A stretch of DNA of 64,000 nt from Halocatena halophila (GCA_027563145.1 CP071306.1:620001-684000); one strand, 5' to 3'; positions 1 to 8,569 are shown, counted from the first letter of the stretch. Made by a program: numbers and translations. Notes: generated by a model from the letters alone, not told the origin.

Positions 1-55
1 GGGCAGTGGCAGTCGTCTTTCCCGTTCCAGGGGTGCCTGTTATCGCGAGTTTCAT
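1..55 (-). CDS. N-terminus of AK6/Fap7-like adenylate kinase family protein (cut by window edge)
   Basis: Only the first 18 codons lie in the window. They read MKLAITGTPGTGKTTATA, a hydrophobic beta strand followed by a Walker A P-loop (GTPGTGKT). This is typical of the small archaeal adenylate kinase-like NTPases of the AK6/Fap7 group, which act in nucleotide metabolism and small-subunit ribosome maturation. The ATG overlaps the hisC stop in an ATGA, so the two are translationally coupled on the minus strand. The P-loop is seen directly; the AK6 assignment rests on the GTPGTGKT form and the neighbour, because the rest of the gene lies outside. Confidence 0.75.
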   Translation of the reverse strand, partial: MKLAITGTPGTGKTTATA

Positions 56-1119
56 ACGATGTCGTTGAGGACGTCTACGACGCGTTTCGTTTCTAGTTCT
101 GTGCCACAGGTGATGCGCACACAATCTTCGAGTCCGAAGCTCGTACAATCGCGGATGATGACGCCCCGCTCTTTGCACTCCTGTGCGACCGCGCTTCCAT
201 CGCCGACGGCCGCAAGGACGAAGTTCCCCCCGCTCTCGAACGTCTGGGCTTCGAGGTGGTCGTGCATGTACGACCGAGACCAGCGGGCGAGATCGACGGT
301 TCGTTCGACGTGACGCTGGTCGTCCAGCGCGGCAAGTCCTGCTCGACAGGCGAGCAAACTCGCGGCGAACGGCGTTGTCACCTTCGAGTAGGCATCCGCC
401 CACCCTGCGGGCGCGACGAGATAGCCGAGCCGGAGCCCTGCCAGGCCGTGATCCTTCGAGAACGTTCGTAACACTGCGATGTCGTCGCGGCGTTCGAGCA
501 ACTCGATTGCGCTGGGAGCTTCGGTGAACGAAGCGTAGGCCTCATCGACGAGCAAGAGCGTTCGCTCGTCGGTTTGCTCTGCAATCGTAGAAAGCTCTGC
601 GTGTGATAGTTCGCTCCCAGTCGGGTTGTGCGGTGAGGTGAGATAGATGATCCGCTCGCCGTCGTAGGCATCGAGCACGGTCGATGCAGTCTGTTCGAAA
701 TCCCGGTTGCGATCCAGACTGTAGGTAGCCACCGTTGCGTGGTGATAGCGAGCGCTCATCGGATAGTAAGCAAACCCCGGATCAGGTACCAGCACTCGAT
801 CTCCAGGGTCGATAAACGCACGAGCGAGATAATCGAGCGCGCCATCGCCGCCGTTGGCGAGCCAGATCTGCTCGAATTCCACGTTCCAGTGGCTGGCAAT
901 GGCCTCCCGTAGGTCGGTATGAGCGGCTTTGGGATAATCGTTGATCTCCGTGGCCCCCGCTTCGATCGCGTCGACGGCGGCCGGATTCGGGCCGAGCGGA
1001 TTTTCATTTGAGGAGAGTGTGACCAGCTCATCGGGCGTGACCCCGAGCTCGCGAGCCACCTCCTCGATCCCCCGTCCAGCCCGATAGACGCTGTGTGAAC
1101 TGAGATCCCGAGGCTGCAT
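52..1119 (-). CDS. hisC: histidinol-phosphate aminotransferase HisC
   Basis: A 355-residue class I/II PLP aminotransferase that converts imidazole acetol-phosphate and glutamate to histidinol-phosphate in histidine synthesis. Near the N-terminus is SSNENPLGPNP, the HisC signature. In the middle SPHNPTG forms the phosphate/PLP pocket. The Schiff-base lysine sits in RTFSKDHGLAGLRLGY. The start is the ATG opening MQPRDLSSHSVYRAGRG; the 16 residues upstream in frame are not family-like. A TATA-like CTTAAA lies about 34 bases upstream. The gene is followed by an AK6-like kinase with a 4-base overlap. Another histidine gene, hisE, is in the window but far away. Confidence 0.95.
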   Translation of the reverse strand: MQPRDLSSHSVYRAGRGIEEVARELGVTPDELVTLSSNENPLGPNPAAVDAIEAGATEINDYPKAAHTDLREAIASHWNVEFEQIWLANGGDGALDYLARAFIDPGDRVLVPDPGFAYYPMSARYHHATVATYSLDRNRDFEQTASTVLDAYDGERIIYLTSPHNPTGSELSHAELSTIAEQTDERTLLLVDEAYASFTEAPSAIELLERRDDIAVLRTFSKDHGLAGLRLGYLVAPAGWADAYSKVTTPFAASLLACRAGLAALDDQRHVERTVDLARWSRSYMHDHLEAQTFESGGNFVLAAVGDGSAVAQECKERGVIIRDCTSFGLEDCVRITCGTELETKRVVDVLNDIV

Positions 1120-1150
1120 GAGTAGTATGTGAACGCTGCAGACGGTCGCT

Positions 1151-1156
1151 CTTAAA
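1151..1156 (-). promoter_or_regulatory. TATA-like box of hisC
   Basis: On the minus strand TTTAAG is centred about 34 bases before the hisC ATG. Start-site spacing of about 26 bases predicts a transcript with a leader of only a few bases, typical of haloarchaea. Confidence 0.5.
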
Positions 1157-1207
1157 CGTGCCCACACGAGTCGAAGGGAGCATTTCCCAATCCGCCAGGG
1201 TATCTAT

Positions 1208-2434
1208 TCATCTCCTAACGTCGGGGTCGTACACCTGCGTGAGAACGATCGCGACACCGAGCGCGGCCAGACCAGCGCCGAACGCAAACGGCGTTACGTA
1301 GCCAAACCGAACCAACACCCCGGAGGAAAGTGGACCCAGCGCAGTCCCGAGACCGAAGGTCATCGTCAACAGTGAGAGCTGTGAGCCCGAGTGTCCTTCG
1401 AGCGCGAAATCGCCAGCAAGCGCAAGCGCCGGAGCAAACACCATCGCCCCAGCAATCCCCTGGAAGAATCTAGCACCGACCATCGCGAGTGAGGTCGTGA
1501 TGTATCCCTGAACCAGCGTCGCAGGAACGAGCAACATCATTCCCAGGAGAATGAACGGGCGGCGACCGACGCGATCGCTCGCATATCCTATCGGCGTCTG
1601 TAACAGTACCTGCGCGACGACGAACGCGGCAAACTGGATACCAAACATCGCTGGGGTCTGCTGAAGCCGTCGGTTGACGTGGGGCTCGATCGTCGAGAGC
1701 AAGGCGATCGAGATGGCCATAAACAGAGAAACGATCGCCAACGCGAAGATTGGATCCAGCCGCGTCGGTCCATCCGAAAACACGTCCACGTGGAACTCCT
1801 CGGTGCTCGGAGACGTTTCTGGGCTGTCATCGACGAACACGGTAACCAGCACGAGACTGGCGAAAATAGCCATCCCAGCGACGGCAAACGCCAGGTGAAA
1901 CCCATCAACCGTCAGTCCGCCGAGCCGAAACGTTCGGACGTGGATAATCGATCCAGAGACGATCGGTCCGAGGCCGAATCCGACGAGTCGAAACGTGTTG
2001 TAGACGCCCATGTTTCCGCCTCGATGGCCCGCGCCGGCGTACTCATCAATCAGCGCCACGGAGGCAGGGATCGTGAGTGCTGCCCCAATTCCCTGAAACG
2101 CCCGGATGACGAGTAAACTGGCGTAGCTGTTCGCAAATGAGTAGGCGAAGCTCGACAGACACAGCACCACTAATCCAGCCAGCACGAACAGCTTTCGTTT
2201 GCCGGCCCGATCGGATGCGCGCCCGGTAAATGGCTGACCGAAACTGTTCAAAAATCCGAACATCGACAGGATAACGCCAGTGAGCAGCGACTCGGAGAGG
2301 CCCAACGGCGGCGTTCCAAACCCCTGTGCGATGTACACTGGCAACACGACGATCAGAAACGAATTGCCGAACGAATCCACCATCCGTGCGAGTGCAAGCG
2401 AGAATACGGATCGGTTGACGCCGAGAGAGAGCAT
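1208..2434 (-). CDS. MFS transporter, probable drug/sugar efflux type
   Basis: A 408-residue polytopic membrane protein with about 12 hydrophobic segments in two halves and a longer charged central loop (about residues 205-225, rich in D/E). Major facilitator signatures are visible: GRASDRAGKRK after the second segment and YASDRVGRRP at the matching place in the second half. These are the conserved loop 2-3 and 8-9 motifs (GxxxDRxGRR/K). The substrate cannot be read from the sequence. It runs on the same strand downstream of the HisG-like gene, with a gap of about 165 bases that holds no convincing gene. Confidence 0.88.
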   Translation of the reverse strand: MLSLGVNRSVFSLALARMVDSFGNSFLIVVLPVYIAQGFGTPPLGLSESLLTGVILSMFGFLNSFGQPFTGRASDRAGKRKLFVLAGLVVLCLSSFAYSFANSYASLLVIRAFQGIGAALTIPASVALIDEYAGAGHRGGNMGVYNTFRLVGFGLGPIVSGSIIHVRTFRLGGLTVDGFHLAFAVAGMAIFASLVLVTVFVDDSPETSPSTEEFHVDVFSDGPTRLDPIFALAIVSLFMAISIALLSTIEPHVNRRLQQTPAMFGIQFAAFVVAQVLLQTPIGYASDRVGRRPFILLGMMLLVPATLVQGYITTSLAMVGARFFQGIAGAMVFAPALALAGDFALEGHSGSQLSLLTMTFGLGTALGPLSSGVLVRFGYVTPFAFGAGLAALGVAIVLTQVYDPDVRR

Positions 2435-2599
2435 CTATCATCTCACCCATCGGGAAGGAGACTGCCGGCTCGGAATTTGTCTCAGCACAGGACAGATCTG
2501 TCGCACAATTGTCTCGTTCGTGCCAACCAGTCTCGAGAACATCGACTGCGAACCGATACACCAGCTGTGACCAAGAAAGTTCGTTCCGGAGGAGTCTCG

Positions 2600-3490
2600 T
2601 TACGTTGGCGGCGAAATGACAGTCTCCGACGACGCAAACAGCTCGACGGCACTCTCGTGGCGCGAGGTCCGTTCTGAACCATTCTCGAGAAGCACGGTTT
2701 CGGACGGAAACAGCTGCTCACCGATCGTGAGACCGTTTTCGCGCGCGGTCGAGCCAGAAACGGTAAGATACACTCCCAGCCCGGTGTTCGCAATTGCCCG
2801 CTCTTCATCGAGCCCGTGATCAGGATAACAAAACTCGACAGACTGCGTGGCGGTCGTTCCGAGCACGGCTCGGACGAGGCGTTCGTAGCGTGGGTCTATG
2901 CACAGAGAGCCGTCATACTTCTCGACAAACGATCGCGTGGGGGTCTGTGCACCGACCGTCTCTGTCGTTCCAAGCAGTGTGTGATACACTGTATCACCGA
3001 GTCCATTCACGACGCGCACGTCAGTGTCGTGTGGATCGATCCGTCCGTTAATGGCGTTTACATCCCGCAGCGGCTCGGCATCGAGTGTTACCACCTCCTC
3101 GAGAACCAGATCAGCGCTGTCGAATCCCAGGGCGAACTCGTGCTTTCGTAACGCACGAAACGGCTCTTCTCGACCGATGAGCTGGAGGTCGAATCCGTCC
3201 ATCGGAATTGTCACCGAGTCAAAAACAATACGGCGCGGAAGGCCATCGCGGGCGTCCCGACAGAGGGTGTACTCCGGTGCGGTTGGATCGGTTGCATTGC
3301 TGTGGGCAGCCAGTCGGTCGTACACCGACCGATCGGACGCACTCGTTCCTTTGGTGATTGCCTTTTCCCGGTCGAGCGTCTCGATGATCCGCTCTGCTAC
3401 AGACCAGTCGGTTCGCGTCTCACGCAGTCGCCGGAGGACGGCGTACAACGGCCGTCCCTTGCGCGGCACCGCAACCCGAATCGTCGTCAT
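2600..3490 (-). CDS. HisG-like (ATP phosphoribosyltransferase-related) protein
   Basis: A 296-residue protein that starts IRVAVPRKGRP, very close to the HisG opening strand and loop. Later come FALGFDSADLVLEE, resembling the HisG GvaDxGitGxDxxxE stretch, and VSGSTARENGLTIGEQ with SETVLLENG, resembling the PRPP-binding sTGtTLraNgL region and the following S-x-x-L-I-x-N. Length fits long-form HisG. It is nevertheless divergent: the VDLVsTG core is altered. It may therefore be a paralogue with another substrate rather than the pathway enzyme. hisC lies about 1.5 kb downstream on the same strand, with an MFS gene between. Identification of the fold is fairly secure; the reaction is not. Confidence 0.6.
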   Translation of the reverse strand: MTTIRVAVPRKGRPLYAVLRRLRETRTDWSVAERIIETLDREKAITKGTSASDRSVYDRLAAHSNATDPTAPEYTLCRDARDGLPRRIVFDSVTIPMDGFDLQLIGREEPFRALRKHEFALGFDSADLVLEEVVTLDAEPLRDVNAINGRIDPHDTDVRVVNGLGDTVYHTLLGTTETVGAQTPTRSFVEKYDGSLCIDPRYERLVRAVLGTTATQSVEFCYPDHGLDEERAIANTGLGVYLTVSGSTARENGLTIGEQLFPSETVLLENGSERTSRHESAVELFASSETVISPPT

Positions 3491-3560
3491 TGTTCACAGT
3501 GAGTCCATCGAGTGGTATAACCCGTCCGATCGTGTCATGTTCTTTCTTCCCAACTGGAAG

Positions 3561-4754
3561 TCACTGCCAGTGTAGCGCAACCAGTTCCGTCTCGCCGGAG
3601 TCGACCATCACAGGAACGAACAGACGCTCATTCCCGACGGTCACCGCTGGGCCGATCCGACGGCCAAGCTTGTGTGTCCAGTTGCGAACGTCAAATCGCA
3701 GCCCTGCAACGTTTGTCCCACCGTCTGCGTCGAGTGCAACCAGCGTTGGCCCCGCTCCCAACAACAGCGTCGAGCCGACCAGAAGTGGTGCAGCCTCGAT
3801 GGTGTGATCGAAGGTTTCTTTCCAGGTGGTCGTGCCCGAGTCGGTCGTAATCGCCCGCACTTGCTGGTCCGAAACGGCGTATATCGACCCGTTGCCAACG
3901 ACCATCCCGTCGGATTGGAGCGCCGTCTGGTAGGATTTCCACTGTTGTGCCCCCGTGACAGGATCGAGTGCATAGCAGACCGACTCCGTATCGACGACAA
4001 ACACGTTTCGGGTGGTGATCACCGGCGGAACGTCACAGCCACCAGAAAGCGACGTTCGCCACAGTCCGGAGCCGTCCGTGGTGAACCCGTACACTTCACC
4101 AGCGTTCGTCGTGGCGACGAGATACTCAGATGCCACGCCGAGTGCAGCTGTGACAGGACCGAACACGGACCGCTGCCAGTCGATCGTTCCGTCGGTAGTT
4201 TCGATCGAGACGATCCGTTCGGTATCCGTTCCAGTCAGCAGTTTGTGGCCGTCGTTCGTTACCGTTGGTCCGGCCGTCACCTGGCCAATCTCTGCCCTGT
4301 CGATCGACCATCGGCGATCGCCGGTGTGACGATCAAGCGCAACGATCGCAGCGTCTCCACCTGCAACTCCCACATACACCGAGTTGCCATGGACGGCTGG
4401 CGGAGTGACAGTGCCCGAAACGGCATACTGCCATTGTTTGTGCCCGGTTTCTACTTCGAGCGCGAGCAGACCGTCCGCCTGTGGCACGAACACCGTTTTT
4501 CCCGCCACGATCGGCTCTCGAACGTCAGTTCCAATCGATTGTCGCCAGTCAACGGTCGGCCGAGGAACGGACGCTGTCGCCGCAACTGCTCTTGTGTTGG
4601 CCGTATCGTATCCGACGGTCGGCCACTGCTGGTCGGCCGAGATCGGCTGGGCTCCAGCGGCGTTCGACGGCGAATCTGCGCCGAGACAGCCTGCGAGCAC
4701 CCCGCTGGCACACGCCGCCAAAAAGTGACGACGAGAGAAGTCGGATTCAGACAT
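3561..4754 (-). CDS. Tat-exported PQQ-repeat (beta-propeller) lipoprotein
   Basis: A 397-residue surface protein. Residues 1-25 combine a twin-arginine motif (SRRHFL) with a lipobox (LAGC), so it should be exported folded by Tat and anchored by a lipid on Cys. The rest is a series of blades with the PQQ-like pattern of a G-x-x-x-A-L-D strand followed by TG..xW (ALEVETGHKQW, ALDRHTGDRRW, ALDPVTGAQQW, TTDSGTTTW). This predicts a BamB/PQQ-like propeller. No metal or PQQ site can be assigned; in haloarchaea such proteins are often non-enzymatic surface proteins. The ATG is preceded by a TATA box at leaderless spacing. Confidence 0.85.
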   Translation of the reverse strand: MSESDFSRRHFLAACASGVLAGCLGADSPSNAAGAQPISADQQWPTVGYDTANTRAVAATASVPRPTVDWRQSIGTDVREPIVAGKTVFVPQADGLLALEVETGHKQWQYAVSGTVTPPAVHGNSVYVGVAGGDAAIVALDRHTGDRRWSIDRAEIGQVTAGPTVTNDGHKLLTGTDTERIVSIETTDGTIDWQRSVFGPVTAALGVASEYLVATTNAGEVYGFTTDGSGLWRTSLSGGCDVPPVITTRNVFVVDTESVCYALDPVTGAQQWKSYQTALQSDGMVVGNGSIYAVSDQQVRAITTDSGTTTWKETFDHTIEAAPLLVGSTLLLGAGPTLVALDADGGTNVAGLRFDVRNWTHKLGRRIGPAVTVGNERLFVPVMVDSGETELVALHWQ

Positions 4755-4781
4755 CTACTGTGACCTACTCTGGACGCCCGG

Positions 4782-4787
4782 TATAAA
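4782..4787 (-). promoter_or_regulatory. TATA box of PQQ lipoprotein gene
   Basis: On the minus strand TTTATA is centred about 30 bases before the ATG at 4754, predicting a nearly leaderless transcript. Confidence 0.6.
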
Positions 4788-4897
4788 TTCCTCTTTACTC
4801 AGGATGGTCCGGTCGTACTGACGGACGCTCCGCTATGGGAACAAAGCTGGCCGCAACAACCGACTCAATCAGGGCTGGGTGGACTGTTCGTCGCGAT

Positions 4898-6037
4898 TCA
4901 TGGATCGAACACGGACTGCATCCGCTCTCTGAAGCTGGCCAGATCATCGAGCTCGGCACGGATCTGATCGAGCTCCTCCTCCGTTGCCGTGGAGTTGTCC
5001 ATCCGACGGACACGAGACTGCAAACGGGAGATATCCGACGACGCCGTGTCGAAATCGGACTCTAACGTGCCCAGGTCGTCCGAAAGCGAATCGACATACT
5101 CCTGAATTGAATCGACATCGCCCGTAAGCGACCGAACGTCACCCTCGACCGTTTCGACCGTCGTCGAGAGTTCGTTCGTTTGTGTCTCAAGGGAGTTCAC
5201 GCGCGGACTGAGATCGTCGAGCTCCTTGCGAAAGTCCGAGAGGATAACCTGCGCCTCGCCGTTCTCGTCGAGAAAGCCTTCCAGTGCGTCGGTGTACGCG
5301 CGCAGATCGCCAACGTCTGCCTGCAGCCGTCGAATACGCGCGTCCATGCTGCTGTCGCTTTTGGTGTTAGAAGATCGCTGTGATCGATCCGACTGGCGAC
5401 GGTCGACACCCAAACTCTCACGAAGGGTCTGGAGCGTCTGGCTGTCGACACGACCGCTTCTGATCTCTTCGGCAAGCGACTCGGCGACGGATTCGGTGTG
5501 GCCACGGGCCGGCTGTGACTCTTCAGTACGGCGACGCCCTGGCCGGACGCTCGGTACACCACGGTCGTTGACACCACCACGATTGCCAGTGCCTGTCTGG
5601 CGACCGCGCCCGTCATCGCTCTCTCCTGCAATCACGTCGCGAACGTGCTGGCCGCTGTTTTCACCCAGGATGTCTGTCGCCGGATCAAGGATCTCAATCT
5701 CCGGTTCAACAAGGAACTGATCGGCCGTATCCACGTAGATATGTCGGAGGCCATACACTGTGATGTACTCCTCGTTCGGATCGAACGGCCGCTTGAATAC
5801 CGCGCTGTTCTCTTTGACGGTCCAGTGTTCACCACCGTATTCGGGGTGTAACCCGATGTGATCGGAGTTGACCTCGTCCGGAAGCGTATCGTGCATACGG
5901 AGCGTGATCGGATCGTCGCGCTTCGAGCTGATGGTAAAAGCGATAGCTGGTACCGGAAATTCATCCGGCTCGAAGCGTTTTTCGACTGTTACACCGGCTG
6001 CCTCGGCGATAACAGTCTCTGACTCTGCAGTACGCAT
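4898..6037 (-). CDS. haloarchaeal coiled-coil protein of unknown function
   Basis: 379 residues, function not recognised. Three parts are visible. Residues about 1-120 form a compact beta-rich domain with motifs such as FPVPAIAFTI and EYITVYGLRHI. Residues about 125-225 are a charged, low-complexity linker rich in G, R, D and S. Residues about 225-375 form a long heptad-like coiled coil containing DVGDLRAYTDALEGFL and DSIQEYVDSLSDDLGTL. There is no signal peptide or membrane segment, so it is probably a cytoplasmic scaffold or DNA/envelope-associated protein. A TATA box precedes the ATG at leaderless spacing. The domain split is seen; the role is unknown. Confidence 0.8.
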   Translation of the reverse strand: MRTAESETVIAEAAGVTVEKRFEPDEFPVPAIAFTISSKRDDPITLRMHDTLPDEVNSDHIGLHPEYGGEHWTVKENSAVFKRPFDPNEEYITVYGLRHIYVDTADQFLVEPEIEILDPATDILGENSGQHVRDVIAGESDDGRGRQTGTGNRGGVNDRGVPSVRPGRRRTEESQPARGHTESVAESLAEEIRSGRVDSQTLQTLRESLGVDRRQSDRSQRSSNTKSDSSMDARIRRLQADVGDLRAYTDALEGFLDENGEAQVILSDFRKELDDLSPRVNSLETQTNELSTTVETVEGDVRSLTGDVDSIQEYVDSLSDDLGTLESDFDTASSDISRLQSRVRRMDNSTATEEELDQIRAELDDLASFRERMQSVFDP

Positions 6038-6064
6038 GTTACTCTAACGCTACAGCTCACGGCG

Positions 6065-6070
6065 CATAAA
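6065..6070 (-). promoter_or_regulatory. TATA box of coiled-coil protein gene
   Basis: Minus-strand TTTATG centred about 30 bases before the ATG at 6037. Confidence 0.55.
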
Positions 6071-6116
6071 TCTAGTCCGTTGACTTTCTCAAGTAAATTT
6101 CACACAATATATGTGG

Positions 6117-6950
6117 TCAAGGAATAGATGCCGAATCTCCAATTCTAGCGATATCGATGTGTTTAGGGTATCGTAAAGATTGTTTGTGATCGAAAAGTGC
6201 CGTCGGGTCTGCCCGGAGTCCACGCCACATATCCCAGTGAGTTGGCAATAATCTGTCAATTTTGAGCTGTTCGGCAGCTCGTAGGATCTCATTTTCATCG
6301 TTGTACCATTTCGTTCTCTGAGGTTCGCTAGTATTTTTGTCAGGAATGTAGCCGATCGAACCAAACGCGATCGCGCCGAGATCCAGATCGAACTCATTGC
6401 CGATCGTTTCGAATGCGTCGCCAGGGCGTGCATCGCCGGCGTGGAAAAAGGTGTGCCCTGCGTGTTCGATGACATAGGAGACTGGGTGTGTGGCGTCAGG
6501 ATCGTTGGCAGGTCTGACGTGTACAGTGATTTCACCGATTTCGAACGAGTCTCTTTCAGCAACAGTGACGAACGTTTCCTCTGGGAGGTCGTACGTCTCT
6601 GCCCAGCCGTTTTCGATACAGACGGCCACGCTGTCGTCTGGACCGTAAAATCTGGCATCAGTTGCGGCGAGGATCGGTCCCTGGCTCGGCCCATCAACGT
6701 GGTCAGTGTGCTCGTGTGTGGCCAAAATCCCATCGCACTGTGTGACATCCGTCGGATCGAACGGAACCGGGATCATTCGAACGGTCCGTGGAGGACTGCC
6801 ATTCCCCGTGTACGGATCGATTGCGACCGTCGTTCCATCGCTTGCTTTCACGAAAAACCCATTGCAGCCGAGATACCAGACGGTGAGTCCTTCCGGCCTC
6901 GTCGATTCGATCTCACGCAAGAGCCAGTCGCCCCAGTCGCTGTGAGTCAT
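6117..6950 (-). CDS. MBL-fold metallohydrolase, UlaG-like
   Basis: A 277-residue metallo-beta-lactamase fold protein. The metal motif THEHTDHVDG matches HxHxDH. Downstream are FFHAGDARPGD, supplying further metal ligands, and LLPTHWDMW. This arrangement resembles the UlaG/L-ascorbate-6-phosphate lactonase-like group rather than RNase Z or glyoxalase II. The substrate is unknown. The start is the ATG of MTHSDWGDWLL; an 11-residue upstream extension was rejected because a TATA-like TTTTTAGG lies at exactly leaderless distance from this ATG. The gene stands alone, with a hairpin array upstream. Confidence 0.85.
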   Translation of the reverse strand: MTHSDWGDWLLREIESTRPEGLTVWYLGCNGFFVKASDGTTVAIDPYTGNGSPPRTVRMIPVPFDPTDVTQCDGILATHEHTDHVDGPSQGPILAATDARFYGPDDSVAVCIENGWAETYDLPEETFVTVAERDSFEIGEITVHVRPANDPDATHPVSYVIEHAGHTFFHAGDARPGDAFETIGNEFDLDLGAIAFGSIGYIPDKNTSEPQRTKWYNDENEILRAAEQLKIDRLLPTHWDMWRGLRADPTALFDHKQSLRYPKHIDIARIGDSASIP

Positions 6951-6971
6951 ACTGGCTCTCTCGTGAGCGTA

Positions 6972-6979
6972 CCTAAAAA
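6972..6979 (-). promoter_or_regulatory. TATA-like box of UlaG-like gene
   Basis: Minus-strand TTTTTAGG centred about 26 bases before the ATG at 6950; this supports the chosen start. Confidence 0.5.
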
Positions 6980-7002
6980 ACATCGGCCCTTCTTACCCGG
7001 GC

Positions 7003-7154
7003 GCTCTGCGTTCCGGTTGGCACGCAAGACCGGAGAGCTTGTAAACATCACCAGAGCTGCTCTGCAGTTCTGATTAGCAACCAGAAATCGAAGAATTCTG
7101 GTGACATCACCGAGCGAAGCTCGTTAGCAGCCAGACACAAAGCGTCTGGCGACA
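7003..7154. repeat. tandem hairpin array, possible IS200/IS605-type (TnpB end) relic
   Basis: This non-coding stretch carries successive inverted repeats. GCTCT...CCGGT pairs with ACCGG-AGAGC (7003-7038). Then come two diverged tandem units, about 7046-7104 and 7105-7154. Each unit has the order CATCACC, a short hairpin (AGAGC-TGCTCT; CGAGC-GAA-GCTCG), TTAGCA, a second hairpin (CCAGAA/TTCTGG; CCAGAC/GTCTGG) and GACA. TCACCAGA at 7048-7055 can also pair with TCTGGTGA at 7097-7104, so alternative folds exist. From here to 7283 I see no gene; another inverted repeat, ATGCCG/CGGCAT, sits at 7245-7266. The pattern resembles the structured 3' ends of TnpB-type elements, but no tnpB is present. Confidence 0.45.
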
Positions 7155-7283
7155 CAGCCTGGAGTCTACCGTCATGATCTGTCCTGTGGATTCACACCAC
7201 AGAAACAGGTGGAAAATTGCAAACCGTAATATCCCAATCTAACGATGCCGTGGGATTTCTCGGCATGAATGCAGAGGAGAAAG

Positions 7284-7643
7284 TCAAGCGTCGTGAGATG
7301 GCCGTTTTTCTCCCCGCAATCGATAGCTATCGATGCTCTCGGGATGGATATCGATCCCGATGCCACTGTGGCCCGGAACGATCGAGTGACGGGTCGTACT
7401 CGACGCACCGTACCGGAGCGAGACCGTTATCGTGTAGGTCTCAGCTCGCTCGAACACGCCCCGCCACGTTAGATCGCCTCCCCGTACGATGCTTCGTTGT
7501 GCGGTGAGCACCGCCTCGTCGGCCTCGTCAACAACCTTGACGTGGACCTGCCGTTCCATCAGATCGAAGTTCGTGATCCGAAGGTCAGGTACGATTCGGG
7601 TGATTGGCGACCGAGTCCGTGCCCGGCAGCCATCGTGACTCAT
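7284..7643 (-). CDS. small hypothetical protein, possibly a lipoprotein domain without its export signal
   Basis: 119 residues if it starts at MSHDGCRART; an ATG at 7685 would add 14. The body (RITNFDLMERQVHVKVVD through YTITVSLRYG) looks like a single beta-sandwich of the type found in haloarchaeal secreted lipoproteins that bind or present small ligands. No Tat motif or lipobox precedes it; the N-terminus is Arg-rich and not signal-like. It may be a truncated or decayed copy, or a genuine cytoplasmic version. Upstream DNA (7644-7914) is AT-rich and gene-free. The family is not recognised with certainty. Confidence 0.5.
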   Translation of the reverse strand: MSHDGCRARTRSPITRIVPDLRITNFDLMERQVHVKVVDEADEAVLTAQRSIVRGGDLTWRGVFERAETYTITVSLRYGASSTTRHSIVPGHSGIGIDIHPESIDSYRLRGEKRPSHDA

Positions 7644-7914
7644 ATCCGTACGCTCGAACCCATCCGTCAATAGGCTTCTGGCCATTTTGACATTCAATTA
7701 ATACAAACGAGAGTAGACAGTTGACTCCAGGAGACGGCGTTGCCCACGAATACATGAATAATATTTCATATCCAATAATGATAAAATAGATCAAACATTC
7801 GACTACTGACAACTCACTGTCCGCTACGGGATCATTCTCGATAAATCTATGCTCCGGAAAAATGTAAGTAATACTAAATTCATATTTTTGTTGGTGGAAG
7901 ATGTTAACGAATGC

Positions 7915-8469
7915 ATGCCGGTTGACGAGAACGAGCGGACGACGACATCGGAGGGGGGACAGACCCGCGTCGCAGAGATGGAGAAAACGTCGATTACAGA
8001 GAGCGGGACACCACGGGAAGAACTCGTTGCGATCCTGACGGACGGCGTCGTTGGGGCGGCAGGGGGACTCGTGGGGACGGCACTCATGACAGTCGCCCTG
8101 TTGATTGGTAACGCGCTTGGCGGATTCGATCTCGGCAGTTTTGCAGTTCTGGCAGAACTGATCGACCTCGATGCGATTGTTCCTGCGGGGCCTGCGGGTT
8201 TTTTCATCTTTCTTGGCGGCGGGATGACCACGTGGCCGCTGTTGTTTGCGGCCGTTGAGCAGTATCTACCGGGATCGTCCATGCGATTGCGCGGAATCCC
8301 ATACGGGACGGTCCTCTGGACGGGGTTCGTACTCGCGTTCTACGAGGGATACACCGGAACGGCTCTCGTTGTCTATCTCGTCTCTACGCTCGTTGGGCAC
8401 TGGCTCTACGGATTCGGGCTCGGCTCGGTGTTCGATTATTTTTCGAAGCGGCCGGATACGCTGGTGTAA
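7915..8469 (+). CDS. multi-pass membrane protein, DUF6789-like
   Basis: 184 residues. A charged N-terminus of about 40 residues is followed by about five hydrophobic segments, including GGLVGTALMTVALLIGNAL, FFIFLGGGMTTWPLLFAAVE and VLWTGFVLAFYEGYTG. The GGG-TTWPL and FAFY-GYTG type motifs match a haloarchaeal membrane family often seen near respiratory genes (DUF6789, from memory). Role unknown. The ATG at 7915 was preferred over the 22-codon upstream extension because an AT-rich TATA-like CATATTTTTG lies about 26-30 bases before it. It precedes the lipoprotein/SpeE-like block but has its own promoter and is followed by another. Confidence 0.7.
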   Translation: MPVDENERTTTSEGGQTRVAEMEKTSITESGTPREELVAILTDGVVGAAGGLVGTALMTVALLIGNALGGFDLGSFAVLAELIDLDAIVPAGPAGFFIFLGGGMTTWPLLFAAVEQYLPGSSMRLRGIPYGTVLWTGFVLAFYEGYTGTALVVYLVSTLVGHWLYGFGLGSVFDYFSKRPDTLV

Positions 8470-8538
8470 ATTCCATTCATTCGATCACTCAGACCGCTCG
8501 TTCGTCGAAAATCACCTGACAGGAGCTTACTAACAAGA

Positions 8539-8544
8539 TTTATG
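8539..8544 (+). promoter_or_regulatory. TATA box of lipoprotein/SpeE-like block
   Basis: TTTATG centred about 28 bases before the lipoprotein ATG at 8570. No comparable box was seen before 9300, 11043 or 11528, which suggests this promoter serves the block. Confidence 0.55.
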
Positions 8545-8569
8545 CGTGTATGGTAATAGAGCTGTATCT

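Noticed and set aside
3672..4763. 363-codon forward frame antisense to the PQQ lipoprotein
   Set aside because: Arg/Cys-rich composition and no motif; shadow of the real gene.
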